Origin: Sorex araneus
Taxonomy: Eukaryota; Chordata; Mammalia; Eulipotyphla; Soricidae
DNA length: 64,000 bases
NCBI RefSeq assembly: GCF_027595985.1
Contig: NC_073305.1
Span: 153,524,923-153,588,922, forward strand
Direction of reading: 5' to 3'
Under the pieces are notes generated by a model that was not told the DNA's origin, did not search any database, and saw only the letters and a program-made list of their open reading frames with translations. This document shows, in pieces, positions 33,781 through 49,001 of the stretch (position 1 is its first letter; each line of letters begins with the position of its first letter). A program made the position numbers and the translations under genes.

Positions 33781-35094
33781 CAGATGGACTCATTAATCTA
33801 AGTTCTGATAATACCATTTGCCTTTGTGTTGTAAGAAACAATATGAAGTAATGTTATTGGCGCCCACAATGGGGCATACGGGGATAGAGATGAGAAATGG
33901 GGAAGGAAGGGTACACTAGTAGTGGGATGCTGTTGAAAGAAACAATTAGTGCCTGAAACAACTATATTATAAACAACATGGTAAGTCATGGTGTTACAAT
34001 AAAAGTGTTGAAACTGATGCTTGTATGGTGTACATTTTGATGACCAGAAATCTAAAGTAGGACGTTTGTGATCAGAATTTTTGCTATGGATCTGTCAACA
34101 AATGTGGACAGATATTTTCATGGTAAGCATAAGCTTTTCATTTTGAAAAGCCAACCTTCTAATCCTGAAACTGAGCTTTTGTGCTACTAGTACTAGTACT
34201 GCATCACGAATCCTGTGCTACTAGTACTCAAACAAAGATATGCATGTTGGACATATTTGGTTCCAGACTAAAACTATAGTGTGCATACCATAATGCTTTT
34301 ACAGTGTCTTTCAAGCAAAGACTCTGCCCTTCTAAATCTTCCTAGAATTTGCCATGCCCTCACCTTGTTGTCGAAAACTCGGATGATGTGGATGGGCTTT
34401 TCAGCTAACTTCCTGTTTTCTGGAAACAGTAAGACCAGTATCACTCTCACTTTCAGTAATCTCTTAGTCCTCATTAATGTATCTCAGCTACCAGTTTCTC
34501 TTCTGAGATCTCTCTGAGGCCAATTAGGCAAGATGAAGAACACAATAAAAATAGAATAATGTGGGAACAGAGGAAGAAGACATAATTCAGAGTCAAAAAG
34601 AAAAATAATAGACCAAAGTAAAGAGCACAGGGAATCTCCAATAGCATGGCTTAAAATGAGAAAACACAAAGCTCAAAGCGTCTTAGGACAATTAGATGGA
34701 CTTCACACAATACTTTTGAACCTTTCCAAGTGACCACACACTGAGCAACCCTCTATCCCAAAGGAGTCCCTTTTTGTCTGTGAACTCTAGGCAACTGGGA
34801 ACAGAAGTGAGAGAGAAGGTAGAATCAGAAGGCAAACAAAAGCTACTAACAACATGAGGGGAAAAGTATTTCATAAATACTGTATTTTTCTAAGGATTAA
34901 AGGAGTTTACTTAAGCTCTGTAAGTGTACATACAAATAATCTAATTATTTTTTTTACACTAAACTGGAGCCAACAGAAAACATTTATGGTAATATTCATG
35001 TCTTACTTGTCATTAATAAAACTTTAAAAAGATTCCATGCTAATATATTTTGGAGTTTACATGAAATAGGTACGGCCTACGCATATAAAATTTT

Positions 35095-35590
35095 TTTCTC
35101 CTATACTTTATTTAAACACTGCGGTTTACAAAGTTGTTCCTAATCATCTATTACAGGCATTCAATATTCCAACACCAAACCTACCATCATTGTCTCTAAT
35201 TTTCCCAAGCACTCCTCAAGCCTGCCCCTAATAGCAGGCCCACAATAATTTATTTTATATTGCTTGATACTAATAAATTGCTAATTGAATGATCAGAAAA
35301 TCATTTTATTAGCAGAAAATTAGTGTAAATGGTTGTCATTTACCATGGAGACACTACATCCTTGTCTGAGGGATTACTAAAGTGTTGTTGCAAGTCGGGC
35401 CTTCTATGTTAATGTTAATGTTTTTAGTAGTCGAAATTGGTCGACTTCTCTGTGACATCCCATCCAATCTGGTGTGCTATTACTGCATTATCAGTATTGT
35501 AGAGTTTGGAGATGGCATGCAGGCGCATTTGCTCCAGAAAAATCCAGAATTTTTAACTGAGCAGTACAGTTGGCATTAAACTTTTAACCA
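35095..35590 (-). repeat. R-family-like retroelement in arm A
   Basis: Read in reverse, the 3' end 'ggaatattgaatgcctgtaa' and 'gaacaactttgtaaaccgca' resembles 1290-1345. It is present in both arms (62010-62505 in arm B), so it predates the duplication. Confidence 0.5.
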
Positions 35591-35711
35591 GGCAGTGGCT
35601 TTGGCATATGAATGTGACTGTGGGGGTCTTTTGAAAGTACAGGAAAGTGTTTCAACAGAAAGTTTTAACTATTCCCTTCTAAAACATGGCCTCAGAATTT
35701 GCTCAAACCAG

Positions 35712-35847
35712 AATGACAGTACAGCTGACAGGGCACTGGCGCTAGCCTTGCTCTCAGCTGACCTGGGTTCACTCTTCAACATCCTGGAGCACCACCAGGA
35801 GTGATGCCAGGTGTGGCCCAACATTCCCCCCCCCCCAAAAAAAAAAG
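35712..35847 (+). repeat. tRNA-derived SINE (old), shared by both arms
   Basis: 'gacagtacagctgacagggc' head; poly-C then poly-A at 35825-35847. The reverse copy is at 61756-61893. Confidence 0.75.
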
Positions 35848-36238
35848 AATTTGCCAAAACCAAAAGGGCAAAACAACGTTTCAAGATTCTTCCTGGTGGA
35901 ATAAAATCAGAGTAGACTGATTTTTTTCTAGAGGGTTATCTCCATCCCAGATGATTTCCAATGAGTTAGCTGCAATGTCTACTCTTAGTGTAGAAAGAGG
36001 CTGTTCTTTCTTTGGAAAGGTTCAAGTTGTCACAGGCTTTTGAATACAGAAAACCTAAAATGTAACCAAATTATTTGGAAGCTGATTCAGTAACGATCTG
36101 TGGTAATATTTTATACAATACTCTTCTGGCTGAAAAGGGGAATAAAAGTAGGGAAGAAGTGAGAGGAATATCAGTGTCATAGACATGTATATCCCTTCCT
36201 ATTCAAGATTTTATACATTCATAACTTTCCAAAAAAAT

Positions 36239-36450
36239 CTGGATAAACTCAGGGGCTGGAGAGATAGCACAGCAGCTAGGGCGTTTGCCTTGCACGCGGC
36301 CGACCCGGGTTCAAATCCCAGCATCCCATATGGTGCCCTGAGCACGGCCAGGGGTAATTCCTGAGTGCAAAGCCAGGAGTAATCCCTGTGCATTGCCAGT
36401 TGTGACCCAAAAACCAAAAAGAAAAAGAAAAAAAAAACTGGATAAACTCA
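36239..36450 (+). repeat. tRNA-derived SINE private to arm A
   Basis: The body is 36252-36437 with the 13-bp duplication ctggataaactca at 36239-36251 and 36438-36450. Arm B has the single-copy empty site tgagtttatccag at 61333-61345. Confidence 0.95.
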
Positions 36451-36454
36451 GTTT

Positions 36455-38852
<2,398 letters not shown>

Positions 38853-38871
38853 AATTAAAAAATAAATCTGG

Positions 38872-39047
38872 AGGGGCCGGAGCGATAGCACAGCGGGTAG
38901 GGCGTTTGTCTTGCACGCGGCCGACCCGGGTTCGATCCCCGGCATCCCATATGGTCCCCCAAGCACTGCCAGGAGTAATTCCTGAGTGCAAAGCAAGGAA
39001 TAACCCCTGAGCATCGCTGGGTGTGACCCAAAAAGCAAAAAAAAAAA
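38872..39047 (+). repeat. tRNA-derived SINE private to arm A, best preserved copy
   Basis: A box tagcacagcggg and B box ggttcgatcccc are intact and the A tail is clean. It is flanked by aaatctgg, and arm B has an empty site at about 60484-60505. Confidence 0.95.
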
Positions 39048-39255
39048 AAATCTGGGGGACAATTCCTGAATTGGGATAAATAGTTAACCAAATCTCCAGC
39101 ATTGTTTATATTTGCAAGCAGAGCAAAGCAGAAATGTTATAGTGCCTTCTAATGGTCAAGTGTAGTCATTTAGACAAACTTGCCATAGTCGTCTATTTAT
39201 TTTATTTTATTAAGCTATTATTTATTTATTTATTTATTTTGGGGGATTTGGAACG

Positions 39256-42200
39256 ATATTTTATTTATTTTTTAAATTCTTCTATTGAATCACCATGTGG
39301 AAAGTTACAAAGCTTTCAGGTTTAAGTCTCAGTTATACAATGCTCGAACACCCATCCCTTCACCAGTGCACATATTCCAACACCAAGAATCACAGTAAAC
39401 GTCCCCCTGTCCCCCGGACCTACTCAGCCCCCCACCTCTCATGTGTAACTGGTAACTTTAACTTTACTTTCACTTTACTTTGATTACATTCAATATTTCA
39501 GCAAAAAATTCACTATTATTGATTTGGAGTTTCTTCCCCCTAAAGTCGACCTGCTGAAAAGAAAGCACTTGATCATTTGTTTTCCATTGCTGAGAATGAA
39601 GAGATATGAGGTAAATCGGCCACACTAGCAGTCGCACGGTTTTGGATTTCTGTATTTTAGTATTTTAGCAACTAAGTCCAGAGAAATATCTGCCAGAAAT
39701 CGCAACATTGTAAACTTGTACCTCTCAGCTACTTTATATTCCACATATGAGTGCAATCATTCTATGTCTGTTTCTTTCTTTCTGAATCATTTCACTCAAC
39801 ATGATACTTTCCATGTTGATCCACTTATATGCAAATTTCATGACTTCATGTTTTCTGACAGCTACGTAGTATTCCATTGTGTAGATATACCACAGTTTCT
39901 TTAGCCAATCATCTGTTTTTGGGTACTCTGGTTTTTTATATAATGTGGCTATTGTAAACAGTGTGGCAATGAACATGGAAATGCAGATGTCATCTCTACT
40001 GTACCTTTTTGCCTCTCCGGGATATATTCCCAGGAGTGGTATTGCTGGGTCAAATGGGAGCTCAATTTCTAAAGTTTTCAGAATCGTCCACATTGTTTTC
40101 CAAAAGGGCTGAACCAGTCGACATTCCCACCAGCAGTGAAGAAGAGTCCAATTCTCCCCACATCCACGCCAACACCTATTGCTTTTGTTTTTTGAGCTGT
40201 GGGCAGTCTCTGTGGTGTGAGATGATATCTCATTGTTGTTTTGATCTGCATCTACCTGATAATTAGTGATGTTGAACATTTTCTCATGTGCCTCTCAGCC
40301 ATTCAGATTTCTTCTTTGGGAAAGTTTCTGTTCATTTCATCAGCCCATTTTTTGATGGGGTTGGCAGTTTTCTTCTTGTGGAGTTCAACCAGTGCATTGT
40401 ATATCCTTGTTATCAACCCTTTACCAGATGGGTAATGCGTAAATATCCTTTCCAATTCTGTAGTTTGTCTTTATACTTTGATCACTGTTTCTCTTGAGGT
40501 GCAGAAGCTTCTTAGTTTGAGAAAGTCCCATTTATTTATCTCTGTTTTCACTTGCTTGGCCTGTGGCGTGTCAGCTTTGAAGATACCGTTGGCTTCAACG
40601 TTATGGAGGGTTTTGCCAACCTTGTCTTCAGTGTACCTTAGGAATTCTGGTCTGATTTGAGGTCTTTAATCCATTTTGATCTGACTTTTGTACAAGGTTA
40701 TAGGTGGAGGTCTAAGCCCATTTTTTTGCATGTAGCTGTCCAGTTTTGCCAACACAATTTGTTAAACATGCTTTCCTTGCTCCACTTCACATTTCTTGCT
40801 CCCTTATTAAAGATTGGATGATCATATATTTGGCGGGATGTTTCAGAGTATTCAACCCTGTTCCATTGGTCTGCAGATCTTTTCTTGTTCCAGTACCATG
40901 CTGTTTTAATGACTAGCGCTTTGTAGTAGAGTTGGAAGTTGGGGAGGTTAATTCCTCCCATTTTCTTTTTCCCAAGAATTGCTTTAGCTATTCGTACGGG
41001 CTTATTGTTCCATATGAATTTCCGGAACACTTGCTCTATTTCTTTGAAGAATGACAAGGGATCCCTTCTAGGGATCGCATTGAATTTGTACAATTATTTG
41101 GGGAGAATTGCAACTTTGACAATATTCATTCTTCCAATCCATGAGCACGGGATATCTTTCCATTTCCTCATGTCCTCTTTTATTTCCTGAAGTAGCGTTT
41201 TGTAGTTTTCATTATATAAGTCCTTTACCTCCTTAGTTAAGCTGATTCCGAGGTACTTGTATGTTTTGAGGCACAACTGTGAACGGGATTGCTTTTATCA
41301 TGTCGCTTTCTTCTCTCTCATTATTTACATATAGAAAAGTCATGGACTTGGGGTATTGATTTTATAGCCTTCAATTTTACGATACAATTCTATTATTTCT
41401 AGGAGTTTCTTAATAGAGGTTTTAGAGTTCTCTAAGTATAGTATCATATCATCTGCAAATTGTGAGAGCTTGATTTCTTCCTTTCCTACCTGAATGCCCT
41501 TAATATCTTTTTCTTGCCTAATCATTATTTCAAGTACTTCCAGTACTATATTGAACAGAAGTGGAGAGAGTGGGCATCCTTGGGCATCCTTGTCTCATCC
41601 CTGTTCTCAGAGGGAAGGCTCTTAGTTTTTCTCCTTGAGGATGATGCTTGCTATATCCTTTGATAACGACTTTGACTATGTTGAGGAAGGTCCCTTCTAT
41701 ACCCATTTTGGTGAGAGTTTTCATCATAAACGGGTGCTGGATCTTGTCAAATGCTTTCTCTGCATCTATTGATATGATTATATAATTTTTATCTTTTCTT
41801 TTGTTGATATGATGGATTATGTTGATTGATTGATTTCCGAATGTTAAACCATCCTTGCATCTCCGGGATGAATCCCACTTGGTCATGGTGTATGATCTTT
41901 TTGATAAGTTGTTGAATTTTGTTCGCTAATATTTTGTTGAGAATCTTCGCATCTGTGTTCATCAGGGACATTGGCCTGTAGTTTTCTTTTTTTGTGGTAT
42001 CTTTGTTTGCTTTTACTATTAGGGAGATATGAACCTCATAGAAACTGTTTGGAAGTATTTATGTTTCTTCAATTTCCTGGAAAAGCTTGAGAAGAATTGG
42101 CAATAGGTCCTCTTTAAATGTTTGGAAGAATTTGCTAGTGAATCTGTCTGGATCTGGGATTTTGTTTTTGGGAAGACTTTGATTACCGTTTCAATTTCCT

Positions 42201-42847
42201 TGATATTAATAGGACTACTCAGATAACCCAGCTCTTCTTGGTTCAGACTTGGGAGATTATAGGAATCCAGGAATTTATCCATTTCTTCTAGGTTCTCTTG
42301 TTTTGTGACATACAGATTTTCAAAGTAGTCTTGATGATCTTTAGAATTTCTTTGGTTTCTGTTGTGATGTCTCCCTTTTTATTTCTGATTCAGCTTATAA
42401 GGGTTCTCTCTTTCTTTGTGAGTCTTGCTAGTGGTTTATCAATCTTGTTTATTTTCTCAAAGAACCAGCTCTTGGTTTCATTGATCTTTCAGATTGTCTT
42501 TTGGGTTTCCATGTCTTTAATTTCTGTTCTAAGTTTTATTATCTCTTTCCTTCTGCCTGGTTAGGGCTCCTTTTGTTGGTCCTTTTCTAAGGTCTTGAGC
42601 TGTGAAGTCAAGTTATTTATGCGGACCCTTTCTTCCTTCCTGAGATACGCTTGCAGAGCTATAAAAATTCCCCTTAATATGGCTTTACCAGCCTCCCATA
42701 GATTCTGGTATATCGTGTCTTCATTCTCATTTGTTTCCAGGTAACTTTTTATTTCTTCCTTGATTTCCTTCCTGACCCACTCATTGTTCAACATAGACCT
42801 ATTTAATTTCCAGGTGTTTGATTTAGTTTTCTCCATCTGTCTAATCT
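39256..42847 (-). mobile_element. 5'-truncated L1 (ORF2 to 3'UTR)
   Basis: Poly-T and the 3' tail lie at 39256-39480, the 3'UTR follows to 39730, then ORF2 in reverse. The C-terminal [18 protein letters not shown] is in 40279-39734. RT motifs [13 protein letters not shown] (41460-41430) and GMRQGCP (near 41600) are present, with several frameshifts and a small tandem duplication (tgggcatcct, 41571-41590). The 5' end is cut at 42847, exactly at the D2 left limit. Dead copy. Confidence 0.88.
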
Positions 42848-42864
42848 GTTTTAGCATCAATCAC

Positions 42865-43185
42865 CACTGGCACACATTATACTACGGAGAGAACTTGGTA
42901 ATGTTTGCCTTGTAGAAATGGTTTGGAAATATTTCTGTTTCTTCTACTTTTCTGGAGGAGCTTGAGTAGTATTTGATGTAGGTCTTCACTGAAGGTTTGA
43001 AAAGGACTCATAGCAAAGGCCTGGATTTTCTTTGGGGGGTATAATTGTATTTCTATTACAATTTTTGTTTCACTGTTAGTAATTGGCCTGATCAAGTTCT
43101 CTGTTTCCTACTGATTCAGTCTTTGAAAGTTGTAAGTTGGGAAATGTATCCATTTCTTCTAGGTGATCCAATTTTTAACACTTAT
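42865..43185 (-). mobile_element. old L1 ORF2 fragment (D2 copy)
   Basis: Same piece as 7165-7495, interrupted in the same places. Confidence 0.6.
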
Positions 43186-43187
43186 TT

Positions 43188-43347
43188 GTTTTGGGGTCAC
43201 ACCTTGCAATGCTGAGGAATTACTTCTGACTCTGCATCCATGAATCACTCCCGGTCTTGACCAGGGACCATATGGCTGCCAGGGATCAAACTCATGTCAT
43301 CTGCAAGCATGGCAAGTGCTCTACTCACTATATTACCACTCCTGCTC
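43188..43347 (-). repeat. tRNA-derived SINE (D2 copy)
   Basis: Counterpart of 7497-7655. Confidence 0.75.
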
Positions 43348-43582
43348 TAGGTAGTTGGTCTAATATTGTGGCATAAACTTCTCATACTACCCCTACTAAT
43401 GCTTTGAAATTCTGCTGTATCTGTTGTACTATATTTCCTTTCATTTCTAATTGAGGTTATTAGTGTTTTCTCTCTTTCACATGAGTCTAAGGGCTTGTCA
43501 ACCAGTATTTCTTATTAAAAAATGTGGGGGTGTCTCACTTGACTCCTACGTAAGCAAAAGTAGAATTTCTTGTTAATGTTGG

Positions 43583-43727
43583 CCATACCTGGCAGTGCCA
43601 GTGCATACTCATGACTCAGTGCTCCGGGATTACTCCCAAATGTTTTTGGGGTTCCATAAGAAGTACAGAGAATCAAACTCTGGTTTGCCACATGCAAGAC
43701 AAGTACCTTATCTCCTCCAGCCCCCGC
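43583..43727 (-). repeat. tRNA-derived SINE (D2 copy, longer)
   Basis: Counterpart of 7890-8018, retaining 'cagagaatcaaactctggtt', which D1 has lost. It includes the empty target site of the D1 composite element. Confidence 0.75.
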
Positions 43728-43730
43728 TTC

Positions 43731-44442
43731 TAAAACAATGGAATATTTTGTTCCCCTTAGACCATAGAACTAACTACTAACTACTACTAACTACGAACTA
43801 ACTACTTAGACCATAGAACTAACTACTAAGAACCCTCTTTAAACATTTTATTCAGGATGTAACAGCACATACTATAGACAAAGGTAGAATTTTGAAGTCT
43901 TTTGTTTCTTATCTCTGTTTGGAAAAGAACAAATAACAATAAGAGATCATATCCCATAAGTCTTTCCCCCTACATTGTATATGCTTGGTTGGAGGTCTAA
44001 TTTAGAACAACTTTAAAATTCTTGGTTGCAAGTGGGGGGGGGGTGGTTTGTCTAATTTAGATCCATTAGAAACTTTCCAATGGATCTTCCATTAGAAGGT
44101 TTCTAATGGATCTGGACAACTAAAGAACATAAGCGGACACATTTCTAAGAACAGGAAAGCTGCATGCTCTGGACAAGTCCCCCAGTGGACCTTTCCAACA
44201 AGGCATGGAGTAAGAGAAAATAGAGAAATAAGTCTGGGGTAGCTTTTTGATTCATACTCTCAACAAAGGTACCAAAATTGTATGAAAAAATACAGAAATA
44301 AATCACCCATTTACTAAAGTATGTAGCTCCTAAATGTCAGTCTCTAGCTACTCTATAGAATTTAATGAAGATGTCTGAGCAAGCAGGGAAGAAAGAAACT
44401 ATTGTCATTCCATTTCTGCCAAGGTAAGAAAGTATAATTTTA
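43731..44442. other. Unique part of the D duplication (D2)
   Basis: Counterpart of 9211-9920, with the same 'actaactact' array and mutated hairpins. No gene seen. Confidence 0.6.
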
Positions 44443-45035
44443 TTTTTTTAAATTTTTTTTAAATTTTATTTATTTATTATTATTATTTTTAATGGAATCA
44501 CCATGAGATACATTACAAAGCTTTCCTGTTTGAGTTTCAGTCATACAATGATCAGACACCCAACCCTCCACCAGTGCACATACTCCATCACCAGTGTCCC
44601 AAGTAGCCCCCACCCTCCCACCTATCTCCCTGCCTCTGTGGCAGACAATCTCCCCTATATTCTCTTTTTTTTTAAAACATTTTTTATTGAGTCACCATGT
44701 GGAATGTTACAAAGTTTTCAGGTTTAAATCTCAGTTATACAATGCTCGAATACCCATCCCTTCACCAGTGCTCATATTCCACCACCAAGAATCCCAGTAT
44801 AGCTCCACCCCACAACCCCCCACGCCCCTAGCCCCCCCACTCTAAGCCCCCCCTCGTCTGTGTAACTAATAAATTTCACTTTACTTTCACTTTGATTGCA
44901 TACAATATTTCAACAAAACTCACTATTATTGTTTGGAGAGTCTCTCCCCTAAAGTCAGACCTGCTGAAAAGGAAGCATTAGATAATTTGTTTTCCATTGC
45001 TGAGGATGAAGAGGTATGAGGTCGAGTGACCACAC

Positions 45036-48000
45036 TTAGCGACCTCTCAGTTTTGGGTTTCTGTAATTTAGTATTTTAGTAACTAAGTCCAGAGAGATAT
45101 CTGCCAGAAGTTGCATCGTTGCCAACTTGTACTTCTCAGTTACATTATATTCCACATATGAGTGCAATCTTTCTTGTCTGTCTCTTTCTTTCTGACTCAT
45201 TTCACTCAACATGATACTTTCCATGTTGATCCACTTATATGCAAATTTCATGACTTCATGTTTCCTGACAGCTACATAGTATTCCATTGTGTAAATATAC
45301 CAGAGTTTCTTTAGCCAATCATCTGTTTTTGGGCACTCTGGTTTTTTCTATAATGTGGCTATTGTGAACAGTGTGGCAGTGAACATGGAAATGCAGATGT
45401 CATCTCTACTATACCTTTTTGCCTCTCCAGGATATATTCCCAGGAGTGGTATTGCTGGGTCAAATGGGAGCTCAATTTCTAACTTTTTGAGAATTGTCCA
45501 TATTGTTTTCCAAAAGGGCCGAACTAGTCGGCATTCCCACCAGCAGTGAAGGAGAGTCTCTTTCTCCCCACATCCACGCCAACACCGGTTGCTTTTGTTT
45601 TTGGGGATGTGGGCCAGTCTCTGTGGGGTGAGATGATATCTCATTGTTGTTTTGATCTGCATCTCCCTGATGATTAGTGATGTTGAACATTTTCTCATGT
45701 GCCTCTCAGCCATTCGGATTTCTTCTTTGGAAAAGTTTCTGTTCATTTCATCAGCCCATTTTTTGATGGGATTGGCAGTTTTCTTCTTGTGGAGTTCAAC
45801 CAGTGCATTGTATATCCTTGTTATCAACCCTTTATCGGATGGGTACTGCATAAATATCCTTTCCCATTCTGTAGACTCTCTTTGTATTTTGGTCACTGTT
45901 TCTTTTGAGTTGCAGAAGCTTCTTAGTTTGAGATAGTCCCATTAATTTATCTTTCTTTTCACTAGCTTAGCCAGTGGCGTGTCAGCGTTGAAGATACCGT
46001 TGGCTTCAATGTCATGGAGGGTTTTGCCGACCTTATCTTCAATGTACCTTAGGGATTCTGATCTGATGTTGAGGTCTTTAATCCAGTTTGATCTGATTTT
46101 TGTACATGGTGATAGATGGAGGTCTAAGCCCATTTTTTTGCATGTAGCCGTCCAGTTTTGCCAGCACAATTTGTTAAACATGCTTTCCTTGCTCCACTTC
46201 ACATTTCTTGCTCCCTTATCAAAGATTAGATGATCATATATTTGGGGGTGTATGTCAGAGTATTCAACCCTGTTCCATTGGTCTGCCGCTCTGCCTTTGT
46301 TCCAGTACCATGCTGTTTTAATGACTACCACTTTGTAGTACAGTTGGAAGTTGGGGAGGTTGATTCCTCCCATTTTCTTTTTCCCAAGGATTGCTTTAGC
46401 TATTCGTGGGGGCTTATTGTTCCATATGAATTTCAGGAGCGCTTGCTCCATTTCTTTGAAGAATGTCAAGGGTATCCCTATAGGGATCGCATTGAATTTG
46501 TACAATTCTTTGGGGACAATTGCCATTTTGACAATATTAATTCTTCCAATCCATGAGCAGGGGATGTCTTTCCATTTCCTCGTGTCCTCTTTTATTTCCT
46601 GAAGTAGTGTTTTATAGTTTTCATTATACAAGTCCTTTACCTCCTTTGTTAAGCTGATTCCGAGGTATTTGATTTTTTGAGGCGCAATTGTGAACGGGAT
46701 TGCTTTTCTCAGGTCACTTTCTTCTCTCTCATTATTTGCATATAGGAAAGCCATGGACTTTTGGGTATTGATTCTATAGCCTGCAAATTTACTGTACGAG
46801 TCTATTGTTTCTAGGAGTTTCTTGGTAGAGGTTTTAGGGTTTTCTAAGTATAGTATCATATCATCTGCGAATAGTGAGAGCTTGATTTCTTCCTTTCCTA
46901 CCTGAATGCCCTTAATGTCTTTTTCTTGCCTAATCGCTATTGCAAGTACTTCCAGTACTATATTGAACAGAAGTGGAGAGAGTGGGCATCCTTGTCTCGT
47001 CCCTGTTCTCAGAGGGAAGGCTCTTAGTTTTTCCCCATTGAGGACAATGCTTGCCATAGGCTTGTGATAAATGGCTTTGACTATATTGAGGAAGGTCCCT
47101 TCTATACCCATTTTGGCTAGTGTTTTCATCATAAACGGATGCTGGATCTTGTCAAATGCTTTCTCTGCATCTATTGATATGATTATATGATTTTTATCTT
47201 TTCTTTTGTTGATATGGTGGATTATGTTGATTGATTTCCGGATGTTAAACCATCCTTGCATCCCCGGGATGAATCCCACTTGGTCGTGGCTATGATCTTT
47301 TTGATGAGTTGTTGAATTCTATTTGATAATATTTTGTTGAGAATTTTTGCATCTGTGTTCATCAGGGATATTGGCCTGTAGTTTTCTTTTTTTGTGGTGT
47401 CTTTGTTTGTTTTGGTATTAGGGAGATATGAGCCTCATAGAAACTGTTAGGGAGGGTTTCTGTTTCTTCAATTTCCTGGAAGAGCTTGAGAAGGACTGGC
47501 AAAATGTCCTCTTTAAATGTTTGGAAGAACTCACTAGTGAATCCGTCTGGACGTGGGCTTTTGTTTTTGGGAAGACTTTTGATTACCATTTCAATTTCCT
47601 TGATGTTAATTGGACTATTCAGGTACTCCAGGTCGTCTTGGTTCAGCCTTGGGAGATTATAGGAGTCGAGGAATTTATCCATTTCTTCTAGGTTCTCTTG
47701 TTTCGTGGCATAGAGATTTTCAAAGTAGTCTCTGATGATCTTTTGAATTTCATTGGTTTCTGTTGTGATGTCCCCCTTTTCATTTCTGATTCGGTTTATA
47801 AGGGTTCTCTCTCTCTCTTTCTTTGTGAGTCTTGCTAGTGGTTTATCAATCTTGTTTATTTTCTCGAAGAACTAGCTCTTGGTTTCATTGATCTTCCGGA
47901 TTGTCTTTTGGGTTTCCATGTCATTAATTTCTGCTCTAAGTTTTATTATCTCTTTCCTTCTGCCTGGTTTTGGCTCCTTTTTTTGGTCCTTTTCTAAGGT

Positions 48001-48958
48001 CTTGAGCTGTGAAGTCAAGTTATTTATGTGGGCCCTTTTTTCCTTCCTGAGATATGCTTGCAGAGCTATAAATTTTCCCCTTAAAACGGCTTTAGCTGCG
48101 TCCCACAGGTTCTGGTAGCTCGTGTCTTCATTCTCATTTGTTTCTAGGTACCTTTTGATTTCTTCCTTGATTTCCTTCCTGACCCACTCATTGTTCAATA
48201 TCGAGCTATTTAATTTCCAGGTGTTTGATTTGGTTTTCTGCATCTGTCCACAATTAAGTTTTATCTTCAGTGCATCATGGTCTGAAAAGATAGCTGGTAC
48301 AATGTCTATCTTGTTGATTCTGTTGAGGTATGTTGTGTGGCCCAGCGCATGGTCTATTCTGGAAAATGTTCCATGTGCACTGGAAAAGAATGTGTTCCTT
48401 TTTTGGGGGATATAAAGCCCTGTATAGATCTATTAGCCCTCTCTCTTCTATTTCTTCCTTCAAAGCCAGTATTTCATTGGTGAGTTTTAATCTTCTAGAT
48501 CTGTCCAGAGGAGACAGTGCGGTGTTGAAGTCTCCAACTACTATTGTGTTGTTCACAATGTCCTTCTTAAGGTCTCTTAGCAGCTGTTGTAGGTATTTAG
48601 CTGGTCCCTCATTGGGTGCGTAGACATTTAGGAGTGTGATTTCTTCCTGATGTACACATCGCTTGATTAATAAAAAGTGGACTTTACTATCCCTTCTAAT
48701 CTTTTTCAACCTGAAGTCTATGTTGTCCGATACTAGTAAAGCCACCCCGGCTTTCTTGAGGGAGTTGTTTGTTTGCAGGATTGTTTTCCATCCTTTGACT
48801 TTGAGTCTGTGTTTGTTCTGGCTATTCAGATGTGTTTCTTGCAGGCAACAGAATGTTGGGTTGAGTCTCTGAATCCATTTTGCCAGTCTGTGTCTCTTAA
48901 TTGGTGAATTCAGACCATTGACATTAAGGGAGATTATTGTTATGGGATTTTGTGCCGT
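45036..48958 (-). pseudogene. L1 ORF2 (endonuclease/reverse transcriptase), broken
   Basis: The N-terminal endonuclease has LQETHL (near 48850), NVYAPNEG and VVGDFNTALSPLDR (around 48620-48530). The RT domain lies mainly in 47279-45942 (445 open codons): [20 protein letters not shown] and [10 protein letters not shown], the catalytic F-A-D-D. The C-terminal Cys-rich [18 protein letters not shown] is in 45896-45348. Frame changes occur near 48250 and 47300, with stops at about 47872, 45942 and 45348. The expected start position at 48958-48956 reads ACG rather than ATG. Confidence 0.88.
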
Positions 48959-49001
48959 CTTTGTGCAAGGGTTTGTTGTGCTTATAGGGGTTGTTCTTGT
49001 C

